Assembly (NCBI RefSeq): GCF_004323735.1
Contig: NZ_CP036455.1
Coordinates: 3,901,101-3,965,100, forward strand
From: Streptomonospora litoralis
GTDB lineage: Bacteria; Actinomycetota; Actinomycetes; Streptosporangiales; Streptosporangiaceae
Reading direction: 5' to 3'
Length of the DNA stretch: 64,000 nt
Shown here in pieces: positions 35,874 through 44,524 of this stretch. How positions within the stretch are numbered: position 1 is the first letter of the stretch; every line of letters begins with the position of its first letter. The notes below the pieces were generated by a model. It worked only from the letters and a program-made list of their open reading frames with translations. It searched no databases and was not told the DNA's origin. The translations under genes were made by a program, and so were the position numbers.

Positions 35874-37363
35874 GCGGGGCTCAGGACGGGGAGGTGCGCC
35901 GCTTCCTGCTGCCCGACCTCGGCGAAGGGCTGACGGCGGCCGAGATCGTGGAGTGGCTGGTCGCGGTGGGCGATGCCGTGGCCGTCGATCAGCCGGTGGC
36001 CGAGGTCGAGACCGCCAAGGCGGCGGTGCAGGTGCCCTGCCCGTTCGGCGGGACCGTGGCCGAACTGCACGGGGCGCCCGGCGAGACCGTCGCCGTCGGT
36101 TCACCGCTGGTCAGCGTCCACACGCACGTCGGGGACCCGCCCGAGGCACCCGCCGAGCCGCAAGCACCCGCCGCGCCCGACGGCCCCGTCCGATCCGGAC
36201 CGGACGCGGAGGCGACCGGCGGGTCGGTACCCGGCGCCCCCGACGGCGGCGGCGCAACCGGCTCCGGCGCCGTGCTGGTGGGCTACGGCACCCGCCCCGA
36301 AGGCCCGTCCCGCCGCCGCCCCCCGCGGCGGGACGCCACGGGGGAGGCTCCGCGGACAACGGCGTCGGCGGAGCCTCCCCCGCGCCCCGGCGGCCCGCGC
36401 GGGCAGCGGGCGCCGGTGATCTCGCCGCTGGTGCGCCGCGTCGCCCGCGAACACGGGATCGACGCCGCTTCGCTCACCGGCAGCGGTGAAGGCGGCCTCG
36501 TACTGCGCCGGGACGTGGAGGCGGCCGTCGCCGCCGCGCCGTCCGCGGCGGCCGACCCGCTCGTGCCCCGCGCCCGCACCGGAGCCAACGGCGGCGGCGC
36601 CCTCCGGCCGCAGAGCGCGGAACCGGTGCCCGCCGCGGCGCCCGCGCCGGCCCCCGACCGCTCCCCCGCCGGCGCGGAGCGGGTCGCCCTGTCCGCGCCG
36701 CACCGCGAGATGGCCCGGCGGATGGCCCGCTCCCGGCGGGAGATCCCCGAGGCCACCGTGTGGGTGGACGCCGACGCCACCGGACTGCTGGAGCTGCGGA
36801 CGGCGCTCAACGAGGCCGACCCCGAGCGCCCGGTGAGCCTGCTCGCCCTGCTGGCCCGCTTCTGCGTCGTGGGTCTCGACCGCTTCCCCGCACTGAATTC
36901 CCGGTTCGACCCGGAAAGCGAGGAGCTCCTGCGTCCGCCGGGTGTCGAGCTGGGCTTCGCCGCGCAGACCGCCCGCGGTCTGGTCGTCCCGGTCGTAGGT
37001 GCGGCCCACGCGCTGACCACCCGGCAACTCTCGGCGGAGCTGGGGGCGCTCACCGAGCAGGCCCGCGCGGGCACGCTGCCTCCGGCCCGGCTGAGCAGCG
37101 GCACGTTCACGGTCAACAACTACGGTGTCTTCGGTGTCGACGGAGCAGCCGCCGTCATCAACCACCCCGAGTCGGCGATCGCGGGGATGGGGCGCATCGT
37201 CGACCGGCCGTGGGTCGTCGGCGAGGAGCTCGCGGTGCGTCCGGTGACCGAGCTGACCCTGGCCTTCGACCACCGGGTCTGCGACGGCGCGGAGGCCGGC
37301 GCGTTCCTGCGCTTCATCGCCGACTGCGTGGAGCGCCCGGCGAGGCTGATCGGCGACATGTGA
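35870..37363 (+). CDS. bkdC: Branched-chain 2-oxoacid dehydrogenase E2 (lipoyl acyltransferase)
   Basis: 497 residues. The lipoyl domain carries K50 in EVETAKAAV. A Pro/Ala/Arg-rich linker is followed by the peripheral-subunit-binding domain (VISPLVRRVAREHGIDAASL), a second linker and the catalytic domain ending with DHRVCDG (H468, D472). Only one lipoyl domain is present. It transfers the acyl group to CoA. No E3 gene is adjacent, so a shared lipoamide dehydrogenase is expected elsewhere. Confidence 0.94.
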   Translation: MSGAQDGEVRRFLLPDLGEGLTAAEIVEWLVAVGDAVAVDQPVAEVETAKAAVQVPCPFGGTVAELHGAPGETVAVGSPLVSVHTHVGDPPEAPAEPQAPAAPDGPVRSGPDAEATGGSVPGAPDGGGATGSGAVLVGYGTRPEGPSRRRPPRRDATGEAPRTTASAEPPPRPGGPRGQRAPVISPLVRRVAREHGIDAASLTGSGEGGLVLRRDVEAAVAAAPSAAADPLVPRARTGANGGGALRPQSAEPVPAAAPAPAPDRSPAGAERVALSAPHREMARRMARSRREIPEATVWVDADATGLLELRTALNEADPERPVSLLALLARFCVVGLDRFPALNSRFDPESEELLRPPGVELGFAAQTARGLVVPVVGAAHALTTRQLSAELGALTEQARAGTLPPARLSSGTFTVNNYGVFGVDGAAAVINHPESAIAGMGRIVDRPWVVGEELAVRPVTELTLAFDHRVCDGAEAGAFLRFIADCVERPARLIGDM

Positions 37364-37373
37364 GGGCCTGATG

Positions 37374-37417
37374 CACCGACCGCGCCCCCGCCCGCTCGGG
37401 CGAGGGCGCGGTCGGTG
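37374..37417. terminator. Strong bidirectional terminator hairpin
   Basis: CACCGACCGCGCCC / GGGCGCGGTCGGTG (37374-37387, 37404-37417), with further GC pairs in the loop, between convergent bkdC and the RlpA-like gene. Confidence 0.85.
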
Positions 37418-37445
37418 CCGGTCGCCGTCGGCGGTGCCGGCCTTG

Positions 37446-38543
37446 TCAGCCCCGGCGGCGGTTTCCGCGCCGCGCGGCGCGGGAGGCGCGGCGCCAGTAG
37501 TCGCCGGCGGCCTGCTTGGTGTCGCTCCAGGCGCCGGGGAGCGAGGCGCGCACGTTCTGCACGGCGTCGCGCAGGGCCTCGCCGCTGAGCAGCGACTGGG
37601 CGCGGTGGCGTCCGCCCTCGCTCGCGTAGTCGACATTGTGGCGGCGGCGGGCGAAGAGGAAGGCCACCAGCAGCGCGGGCAGGATGGCCAGGGTCAGCAC
37701 TCCGGCGGCCACGGGCGTGTCGTTGCCCACCAGCGAGATGCCGGAGACGTCGTTGGCCGCGGTCTCGGCGTTCAGGCCCTGTTCGGAGCCGCCCTGGTCG
37801 CCGCCGCCGGAACCGGCGGCGTCCTGTTCGTCCGCGGACTGCGAACCGTCGGCCTGCTGGGAGCCGGACTCCTGCGAGTCCTTCTCATCGGACTCGTCCT
37901 GGGAGGACTCGCCGTCTCCGCCTTCTTCGCCCTGCCCGTTCTCGTCCCCGGACTTCTCGGCGTTTCCGGAGCCCTCGCCGTCCGTGGAGTTCTCGTCGTC
38001 CGTCGACTTCCCGTCGTCCGTCGACTTCTGGGCGGACGCCTGCTGGGAGCCGTCGTCCTGCTCCTGCTTCTTCTCGTCCCCGCCGTCCTTCGCGGAGGCC
38101 GGAACGGGCTGCACGGCCTTGCCGTCGCAGACCTCGGAGCCGCTCATCGGCTCGGGGGGACCGGACTCGCCGTGGCCGTCGCCCCATTCGGTGACGTAGT
38201 ACTCGATGTCGATGTGGCCCTGGCCGCCGGTCACCGTGCGGCTGCCCTCGTTCCAGCTTTCGCCGACGAGCTCGGCGAACGTCTTCCCGTCGAGGTCGAG
38301 GAGGATGTCGCAGTTCTCGGCGGGGTGTCCGGGGCCGCGGTCGCCGATGAAGAACTCGGCCTTCTTGCCGTTGTACTCCACGTAGCCCTCGGTGCCGAGC
38401 GGCCAGCTCGGGCTGGCCGCCATGCCCTTCTGCATGGGTTTGCCGGAGGCGGGAGCGCCGGTGTCGCCGTTGATGCTGGTACCGGTGTCCCAGAAGTAGG
38501 AGGCTGTGACTTCGCCGTACTGCACAGGATCGTCAGAACTCAT
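37446..38543 (-). CDS. RlpA-like double-psi barrel protein with C-terminal membrane anchor
   Basis: 365 residues from ATG 38543 (MSSDDPVQYGEVTASYFWDT). Residues 8-130 match the RlpA/expansin-like double-psi beta barrel (TGAPASGKPMQKGMAASPSW; FFIGDRGPGHP). Next is a long Ser/Asp/Glu/Gln-rich spacer of about 110 residues, then a membrane helix (AAGVLTLAILPALLVAFLFA) and a basic tail of about 70 residues. Positive charges after the helix predict N-outside, which needs an export signal, but none is visible and there is no good ribosome site. The start or the upstream region may be misread, or export may be unusual. Role in wall binding or glycan cleavage is inferred. Confidence 0.7.
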   Translation of the reverse strand: MSSDDPVQYGEVTASYFWDTGTSINGDTGAPASGKPMQKGMAASPSWPLGTEGYVEYNGKKAEFFIGDRGPGHPAENCDILLDLDGKTFAELVGESWNEGSRTVTGGQGHIDIEYYVTEWGDGHGESGPPEPMSGSEVCDGKAVQPVPASAKDGGDEKKQEQDDGSQQASAQKSTDDGKSTDDENSTDGEGSGNAEKSGDENGQGEEGGDGESSQDESDEKDSQESGSQQADGSQSADEQDAAGSGGGDQGGSEQGLNAETAANDVSGISLVGNDTPVAAGVLTLAILPALLVAFLFARRRHNVDYASEGGRHRAQSLLSGEALRDAVQNVRASLPGAWSDTKQAAGDYWRRASRAARRGNRRRG

Positions 38544-38980
38544 GAATAGATACCCAGGTCGGTGAGCGGGACCGAGCGAGGCCGATTCAGGCAGGGGGAA
38601 GCGGGCTTCGGGCACGCCGATGGCAGGGGCGGCCGAAGCCGGGAAGTTTGCCTGAACGGGGCTCCTGTCTGGATGGCCAGGAGCGGCGGGTTCGCCGGCC
38701 GCCTCGGGGGCGGCGTGCCGGGGCAGGCGCTGGATGCGCGGCCCAGCCCGCAAGAGGTTCGGGGGCCTCTCCTCCCCAGGGTTGGAGCCCGGGGCTCGGT
38801 ATCGGCAGCGCACCTGGAGGTAAGGACCAGGTCACGAACCGATCACGAAGGACTGTAGCCCACGAAAAAGTCAAATGCCACAAGTCGCGACGTAAAGCCG
38901 CAGATCAGGAGCACTCCGACATCGGTGTATACGTAACGAAATCCCTGCCCATGCGGGTTCTCGACGCTTTAAACATCCAT
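38544..38980. other. Long leader region upstream of the RlpA-like gene
   Basis: About 440 bases without a convincing gene. It is GC-rich near the gene and less so around 38860-38980. Repeated TTCGTGA motifs occur on the minus strand near 38830-38855. Such leaders before wall-protein genes often carry a c-di-AMP riboswitch, but its diagnostic GGGGTGAATC and GGGGAACC blocks were not found. Confidence 0.4.
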
Positions 38981-38986
38981 GACTGT

Positions 38987-39013
38987 GGCGCCCGTCACAG
39001 TTTGGCGGGCGCC
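38987..39013 (-). terminator. Terminator candidate after kynU
   Basis: GGCGCCCG / CGGGCGCC (38987-38994, 39006-39013), overlapping a smaller ACTGTG/CACAGT dyad (38982-39001), 37 bases past the kynU stop. Confidence 0.6.
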
Positions 39014-39049
39014 GGGGAGCGGTAGCCGAACACAGCGGCGGTTCGTGGC

Positions 39050-40285
39050 TCAGGTCACGGTTCGGGATACCGCAAAGCGCGGGTCATGCCACTCCCCGCT
39101 GCGCACCACCTCCACCAGCGCCGCGGCCGCGTCGAAGACGTCGGCATAGCTCAGGTAGAGCGGCGCGAATCCGAAGCGCAGGACGTCGGGAGCGCGGAAG
39201 TCGCCCACCACGCCGCGCTCGATGAGCGCCTGGACCATCGCATAGCCCTCGGGATGGCGCAGCGACACCTGGCTACCGCGCCGCTCCGGCTCGCGCGGTG
39301 TCACCAGCTCCAGCCCCGCCGTCTCGGTGAGCTCGATGAACAGCTCCGTCAGGGCGAGGCTCTTCTTCCGGAGCAGGCCCAGGTCGACACGTTGCCACAC
39401 TTCCAGCGACGCCTCCAGCGCGGCGGCGGCCACCACCGGCTGCGACCCGCTGAGAAACCGGCTCGCCCCCTCGGCCGGCGCGTACTCGGCGGAGAAGTCG
39501 AAGGGACGCGCGTGGCCGTGCCAGCCGGTGATGGGCTGGCGCGCGACCGCGTGGTGGCGCTCGGCCACGAAGCTGAAGGAGGGCGCCCCCGGTCCGGCGT
39601 TGAGGTACTTGTAGGTGCAGCCCACCGCGAAGTCCGCGCCGCAGGCCGCCAGCTCGACCGGGACGGCGCCCGCGCTGTGGCACAGGTCCCACACCACCAG
39701 TGCCCCGTTGGTGTGGGCCAGACGGGTGATCCGCGCCATGTCCCTCAGGGTGCCGGTGCGGTAGTCGACGTGGCTGAGCAGTAGGACGGCGATGTCACCT
39801 GCCGCGAGAGCGCCCGACAGCGCCGCGGGGTTGTCCGGGTCGACGCGGCGTTCCACCGCGCCCATGATCTCCGCCACGCCCTCGGTCACGTACAGGTCGG
39901 TGGGGAAATTGCCCGACTCCCCCAGCACGACAGGGCGTTCCGGGTTCAGCCGCAGCGCCGCCACCAGCGCCTTGAACAGGTTGGCCGAGGTGCCGTCGCC
40001 GACGACCACCTCGTGCGGCGCGGCACCGACCAGCGGCGCCACCTGCGCACCGAGGGTGCGCGGCTTGTCCCACCACCCGGCCTCGTTCCAGCTGGCGACG
40101 AGCCGCTCGCCCCATTCGCGCTCGACGGTCTTTGCGATACGGCCCGGGGCGGCCGCGGGCAGCGCGCCGAGCGAGTTGCCGTCCAGGTAGACGAGGCCCT
40201 CGGGCAGCAGGAACTCCGACCGGAAACCGGCCAGCGGGTCCTTCTCGTCGCGGCGGACGCAGTCGGCGCGTGTGGTGGATGTCAT
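39050..40285 (-). CDS. kynU: Kynureninase
   Basis: A 411-residue PLP-dependent fold-type I enzyme that cleaves kynurenine to anthranilate and alanine. The motifs YLDGNSLGALP, GDGTSANLFKAL and the PLP-lysine region VGCTYKYLNAGPG are present, followed by GWHGHARPFDF. It ends with a normal C-terminal domain. ATG 40285 has GGGAAGG upstream. It is 28 bases downstream of kynA in the same operon. Confidence 0.95.
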   Translation of the reverse strand: MTSTTRADCVRRDEKDPLAGFRSEFLLPEGLVYLDGNSLGALPAAAPGRIAKTVEREWGERLVASWNEAGWWDKPRTLGAQVAPLVGAAPHEVVVGDGTSANLFKALVAALRLNPERPVVLGESGNFPTDLYVTEGVAEIMGAVERRVDPDNPAALSGALAAGDIAVLLLSHVDYRTGTLRDMARITRLAHTNGALVVWDLCHSAGAVPVELAACGADFAVGCTYKYLNAGPGAPSFSFVAERHHAVARQPITGWHGHARPFDFSAEYAPAEGASRFLSGSQPVVAAAALEASLEVWQRVDLGLLRKKSLALTELFIELTETAGLELVTPREPERRGSQVSLRHPEGYAMVQALIERGVVGDFRAPDVLRFGFAPLYLSYADVFDAAAALVEVVRSGEWHDPRFAVSRTVT

Positions 40286-40313
40286 CTCGTCGAGCCTTCC
40301 CGTGGTCGTCGCC

Positions 40314-41201
40314 TCACACGCCGGTCCGCAGCCACCACAGCTCGGGGAACACGTCCTGCTCGGCGTTGCGCGCGAGCCAGTCCAGCCCGCTGGATCCTCC
40401 CGTACCCGGCTTGGCGCCCATGGCACGCTTGACGGCCATCAGGTGCCGGTGGCGCCAGCGGGTGACGCGTTCGGCGGTGTCCATCAGCGCCTCGGCAAGC
40501 TGCAACAGCTCGTTGCCGGGCCGCTCGTCGGCGTAGACCTCGCCCCAGGCACGTCGCACCCCGGCGTCGGGCGTGTACGGGCGGCGCCAGTCACGTTCCA
40601 CCGCCGACGCGGGAACGGGCAGCCCGCGCCGGTGCAGCAGCCGCAGCGCGGCGTCGTAGAGTCCGGGCTCGGCCAGGGTCTGCTCCAGGGCGGTGCGCGC
40701 GGCGGGCTGGTCGCGGTGGGCGCGCGCCATCCCCGCCGACTTGTTGCCGATCAGGAACTCCAACCGGCGGTAGGCGGCCGACTGCACACCCGACGCGACT
40801 CCCAGCGCGTCGCGGAACCGGTCGAACTCGGCCGGCGTGAGCGTCGCCAGCAGCCCCCACGACTCGGCGAGCACGTCTTGGGCGCCGGTTCCGCGGCGCA
40901 GCGCCGCTACGGCGGCGGCGGGGGCGTCGGCCTCCAGCGCGTCGCGGGCGTGCTCCCAGTGGCTGCGGATCAAGGTGAACAGCAGCTCCATGACCTGCGT
41001 GGTGATGATGAAGGACAGCTCGGCCGGTTCGCCGGTGCGCGGGCGCTGCAGGCTCAGCAGCGTCTCGGTGTGCACGTAGTCGGTGTAGGCGGCGGCCTCG
41101 TCGGCGCCGAGCACCGGACACGCCGCCGGGCCGCCGTCGTGCTCCGCGGCCCCGTCGCGGGCCGCGGAGCGCCCGTGCTCGTAGGGCGCGGTCGTCGCCA
41201 T
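40314..41201 (-). CDS. kynA: Tryptophan 2,3-dioxygenase
   Basis: A 295-residue heme dioxygenase that opens the indole ring of tryptophan to N-formylkynurenine. The TDO motifs YVHTETLLSLQ, ELSFIITTQVMELLF, VQSAAYRRLEFLIGNK and WRHRHLMAVKR (proximal heme His region) are present. ATG 41201 follows GGAGAAGGTGG. It heads the operon kynA-kynU. With kynU it feeds anthranilate, often for secondary metabolites or for tryptophan breakdown. The formamidase step is not encoded beside them. Confidence 0.95.
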   Translation of the reverse strand: MATTAPYEHGRSAARDGAAEHDGGPAACPVLGADEAAAYTDYVHTETLLSLQRPRTGEPAELSFIITTQVMELLFTLIRSHWEHARDALEADAPAAAVAALRRGTGAQDVLAESWGLLATLTPAEFDRFRDALGVASGVQSAAYRRLEFLIGNKSAGMARAHRDQPAARTALEQTLAEPGLYDAALRLLHRRGLPVPASAVERDWRRPYTPDAGVRRAWGEVYADERPGNELLQLAEALMDTAERVTRWRHRHLMAVKRAMGAKPGTGGSSGLDWLARNAEQDVFPELWWLRTGV

Positions 41202-41371
41202 CGTGATCCACCTTCTCCGGCTGCGGGTCGCTCGTGGGATCACCGGTGCGCGCGCCGTCGGACCGGCATCGCAGGGATCGGTAGGGACCGGTGATCGTCT
41301 TCAGCATGCGGCAACCGGCACCGCCGTTTGAAGAGGCGCTATATGCCGATTCACTGCCATCGCTTAGCATT

Positions 41372-41410
41372 CGAAAAAGAGACCCGGCGCTATGGTTTTC
41401 GATCCGAAAA
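41372..41410. promoter_or_regulatory. Repeated CGAAAA / TTTTCG motifs between kynA and the AsnC gene
   Basis: CGAAAA at 41372-41377 and 41405-41410 and TTTTCG at 41396-41401, within a less GC-rich patch of the divergent gap. They are plausible AsnC-type binding elements. Confidence 0.4.
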
Positions 41411-41461
41411 GCATGACTCTGCGTGTCGCGGGAACCGCCGGACGACGAACAGGAGGCCGCC

Positions 41462-41896
41462 GTGCTCGACGCCGTCGACCGGCTCATCCTCACCGAACTG
41501 CAGGAGGACGCCCGGCTCTCCTACAACGAGCTGTCGCGCCGGGTGAACCTCTCCGCGCCCGCTGTCGCCGACCGGGTGCGGCGGCTGCAGGAGGGCGGCG
41601 TGATCACCGGCTACCACGCCCACGTCGACCCGGCGGCCGCCGGACTGCCGGTGACCGCCCTGGTACGTATGGCGTGCTTCGGCCCGGGGTGCCTGCTGCG
41701 CGACGCGTCGGCACCGGACCTGCCCGAGATCCTGCAACTGCACCGGGTCACCGGCGACGACTGCTGTGTGCTGCTGATATCCGTGGCCTCCATGGCCCAC
41801 TTCGAGCAGGTCATCGACCGCCTCGCCGAACACGGCCGCCCCTCCAGCACGATGGTGCTCTCCAGCCCGCACCCGTGGCGCCCGCTGCGGTTGTGA
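41462..41896 (+). CDS. Lrp/AsnC-family regulator, probably of the kyn operon
   Basis: A 144-residue Lrp/AsnC protein. The winged helix contains YNELSRRVNLSAPAVADRVR, and the ligand-binding domain has several cysteines (RMACFGPGCLLRD; GDDCCVLLISV). GTG 41462 is chosen for AGGAGG five bases upstream. It is divergent from kynA, so a tryptophan-responsive control of kynA-kynU is likely but inferred. Confidence 0.88.
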   Translation: MLDAVDRLILTELQEDARLSYNELSRRVNLSAPAVADRVRRLQEGGVITGYHAHVDPAAAGLPVTALVRMACFGPGCLLRDASAPDLPEILQLHRVTGDDCCVLLISVASMAHFEQVIDRLAEHGRPSSTMVLSSPHPWRPLRL

Positions 41897-41972
41897 CAAG
41901 CCGACCGGTGCGGGGGTGGTTGGGAGGTTGGGCGACGGCGCGCCGAGTTTGTTCGGGGGCGCCCCGGCACAC

Positions 41973-43625
41973 TCAACCGCTGCGTTCCAGCCGTGCCCGC
42001 GTGCGCCGGAGCAGTGCGGCGCCGGCGAGCGCCGCCGGCGCGGCACCCGCCGCCAGGCCCACCGGCCAGGGAGCGGCGCTGTAGCCCGGCAGCACCGCGA
42101 CCGGCCAGAACAGCGGGACGGGCGCGAAGATCCACTGACTCCACGCGGGCAGCCACCACACCGCGACCGGGAGCAGCGTGAACACCGCACCGGCGGTCTT
42201 GACCAGTACCAGGGCCTCGACCCTGGAGGCGGCGAACGCGGCGGCGCCCAGCACGAGCAGCGGCGCCTGAAGTGCCGCGAGCACCAGCGCCGCGGCCAGG
42301 GCGGGCAGGTCCTCCGCAGACACGTACGCGGCGAGCCCGGACAACGGCACCGCCGCGGCCAGACCCGCCGCCGAGACGGCCGCGGCCGCGGCCGACCGGT
42401 AGGCGAGGTAGCGGTTCAGGCCCAGAGGCGACACCCGCAGCACCGCAAGCGTGCCGTCGTCGGCGTCGTCCAGCGTGCGCAGCGCGCCGATCGCCCCGAT
42501 CATCAGCGGCACGTGCAGCACCACCAGCGCCGCGAGCAGCACCGGGCCGACCGGGTCGAGGTCGAACCCGTAGCGGTCGGCGAGGAACCCGCGCACCGGC
42601 GGATAGCCCCACCGCAGCCCCAGTGCCGGCACGACCGGGCCCAGCAGCATGGCGGCCAGCATGGGGTCCCGCCACGTCCCCCGCAGGTCGATGCGGGCCG
42701 GCCCGAGCCAGGGCCCGCCCCGCCGCCATGCCGCGGCGCCGGAGCCGCGCCGCCGCGCCGTTCCGGCCGCCCGCTCCGCTCCGGTGCCGACCGCGGCCAC
42801 CCCCGCGCCCGCGGCAACCGCACCCGGCCCCGCGGCATCGGCAAGCGGGCGGCCCCCCGGCTCCGGCCCAAGCGCACACACTTGATCCGGAGGCCTCTCC
42901 GCCACATCCGGCCCCACCGCCCGGCAGGCGAGCGCGGCCGCGGCCGCCGTCCACGCCAGCAGGTACACCGCCGCCGCGGCCAAAACCCACGGCCCCGGCG
43001 CGTCCTGCGGCAGCAGCCCGGCCCGGGTCCATTCCGCCGCGCCCGTCGTGGGCACCAGGTACAGCAGCGGAGTGTCCAGCGCCCCCGAGATGTGCGCGAC
43101 CGGCGCCAGCACCAGCGGCGCCACCAGCGGCAACCGGGTGAAGAGGACCCGCAGCCCGCCCCCTCCTCCGCAAGCCGCCAGTGCCAGCCCCACCAGCAGC
43201 AGCGACAGCAGCGCGACCCCCAGCAGCACCGGCGGCAGCCCCGCTACCCCCAGCGCGGGCCGCCCCCGCGCGGCGACGAGGGTCAGCGGCGCGGCGAGCG
43301 CCACAGCGAGGACGGTCAGGACGGCCAGCTTGGCGCCGACATACTCGGCCGGACGCAGCGGCGCCACCGCCAGCGCCGCGCGGACGCCTTGGCCCCGCTC
43401 GTACAGCACCAGCACCACCGCGAACAGCACGCCGAAGCCCGCCGTGTCGACCACCAGCAGGTAGACGGCGACCGTGGGCGCCCACGGCGCGGGGACGGCG
43501 GCGAGAACCGCGCTCCACAGCAACGCCAGCGCCAGCGCGGCGGCGGGCACCCCGTGGCGGCGCTCGACCCGCCACTCCAGGGCCAGTGCGGCCGCGGCGC
43601 GCGCCGGCGCCCCGACCGGGATCAC
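41973..43625 (-). CDS. Fused ABC exporter permease (two permease halves)
   Basis: 550 residues with about 11-12 predicted membrane helices in two halves joined by a roughly 80-residue Gly/Ala/Pro/Arg-rich linker. The N-half (ALALALLWSAVLAAVPAPWA onward) and C-half (LAAMLLGPVVPALGLRWGYP onward) resemble the two separate permeases of the mycobacterial Rv2686c-Rv2688c fluoroquinolone-export system. GTG 43625 overlaps the ATPase stop by four bases (GTGA). A gene fusion of the two permeases is the most likely explanation. Substrate unknown. Confidence 0.75.
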   Translation of the reverse strand: MIPVGAPARAAAALALEWRVERRHGVPAAALALALLWSAVLAAVPAPWAPTVAVYLLVVDTAGFGVLFAVVLVLYERGQGVRAALAVAPLRPAEYVGAKLAVLTVLAVALAAPLTLVAARGRPALGVAGLPPVLLGVALLSLLLVGLALAACGGGGGLRVLFTRLPLVAPLVLAPVAHISGALDTPLLYLVPTTGAAEWTRAGLLPQDAPGPWVLAAAAVYLLAWTAAAAALACRAVGPDVAERPPDQVCALGPEPGGRPLADAAGPGAVAAGAGVAAVGTGAERAAGTARRRGSGAAAWRRGGPWLGPARIDLRGTWRDPMLAAMLLGPVVPALGLRWGYPPVRGFLADRYGFDLDPVGPVLLAALVVLHVPLMIGAIGALRTLDDADDGTLAVLRVSPLGLNRYLAYRSAAAAAVSAAGLAAAVPLSGLAAYVSAEDLPALAAALVLAALQAPLLVLGAAAFAASRVEALVLVKTAGAVFTLLPVAVWWLPAWSQWIFAPVPLFWPVAVLPGYSAAPWPVGLAAGAAPAALAGAALLRRTRARLERSG

Positions 43626-44485
43626 AACCGGGCCCGGGTGACCGTGGCGAACACGTCGTCCAGCGACGCCTCGCGGGTGTGCACGGTCTCCACCGCGCCA
43701 CGGGCGAGCAGCCCGGCCAACTCGGTGTCGGCGGCCAGGGTGTCCAGCGGCAGTTCCCGCTCGTCCAGGCGTCCGCCGACCCGGTACTCCACGCGCACGC
43801 CGGGGCGCCCGTAGCGCAGCTTGAAGGAGCGCGGCGTGTCCACCGCCGCGATCCGCCCGCCGACCACGAATGCGACGCGGTCGCACAGCCGGTCGGCGGT
43901 GGTCATGTCGTGGGTGGTCACGAAGACCGTCGTGCCCTGCCGGGCCTGCTCGCGGACGACCTCGCGCAGCGCGGCGGCGCGGACCGGGTCCTGCCCGCCG
44001 GTGGGTTCGTCCAGGAACAGCAGCTCGGGCCGGTTGAGCAGCGCACGCGCGAGGTTGAGCCGCATGCGCATGCCCTTGGAGAAGCCGTCGACGCGCCGGT
44101 CGGCGGCCGCGCCCAGCTCCACCAGCTCCAGCAGTTCGCGCACCGGCCGCGCCGGGCGCCGGTACAGCCCGGCGAATGCGGCGAGGTTCTCGGCGGCGGT
44201 GAGCTTGCCGAAGGCGGCGGGCAGCTCGAAGCCGACCCCGATGCGCTCGTAGTAGTCGGCGCCCCAGGCGTGCAGCTCGCGGCCGAACACCGCCGCGCGG
44301 CCGCCGTGGCCCCGCAGCAGGCGGGTGAGCACGCGCTGCACGGTCGATTTGCCCGCGCCGCTGGGCCCCAGGAACCCGAACACCTCGCCGGGGGCGACGC
44401 CGAAGGTCATCCCCGCCACGGCGTCGGTGCGGGCTCCGCGGTAGCGCACCCGCAGGTCCTCGACGTCGATCACGCGCTCGTGCAT
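43622..44485 (-). CDS. ABC exporter ATP-binding protein
   Basis: A 287-residue ATPase. Walker A GPSGAGKST (40-48), signature FSKGMRMRLNLARAL, Walker B LLFLDEPTGGQDP and switch His in FVTTHDM are all present. It resembles Rv2688c (fluoroquinolone export ATP-binding protein). It lies between the TetR regulator (39 bases upstream) and the fused permease (four-base overlap), forming one operon. Confidence 0.9.
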   Translation of the reverse strand: MHERVIDVEDLRVRYRGARTDAVAGMTFGVAPGEVFGFLGPSGAGKSTVQRVLTRLLRGHGGRAAVFGRELHAWGADYYERIGVGFELPAAFGKLTAAENLAAFAGLYRRPARPVRELLELVELGAAADRRVDGFSKGMRMRLNLARALLNRPELLFLDEPTGGQDPVRAAALREVVREQARQGTTVFVTTHDMTTADRLCDRVAFVVGGRIAAVDTPRSFKLRYGRPGVRVEYRVGGRLDERELPLDTLAADTELAGLLARGAVETVHTREASLDDVFATVTRARL

Positions 44486-44524
44486 GTCGGTTCGCCTCTC
44501 CCGCCGGGCCCTGCCCGGCCCGCC

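Noticed and set aside
38544-38880. c-di-AMP (ydaO-type) riboswitch before the RlpA-like gene
   Set aside because: The position is typical, but the conserved GGGGTGAATC and GGGGAACC blocks are absent on the transcribed strand.
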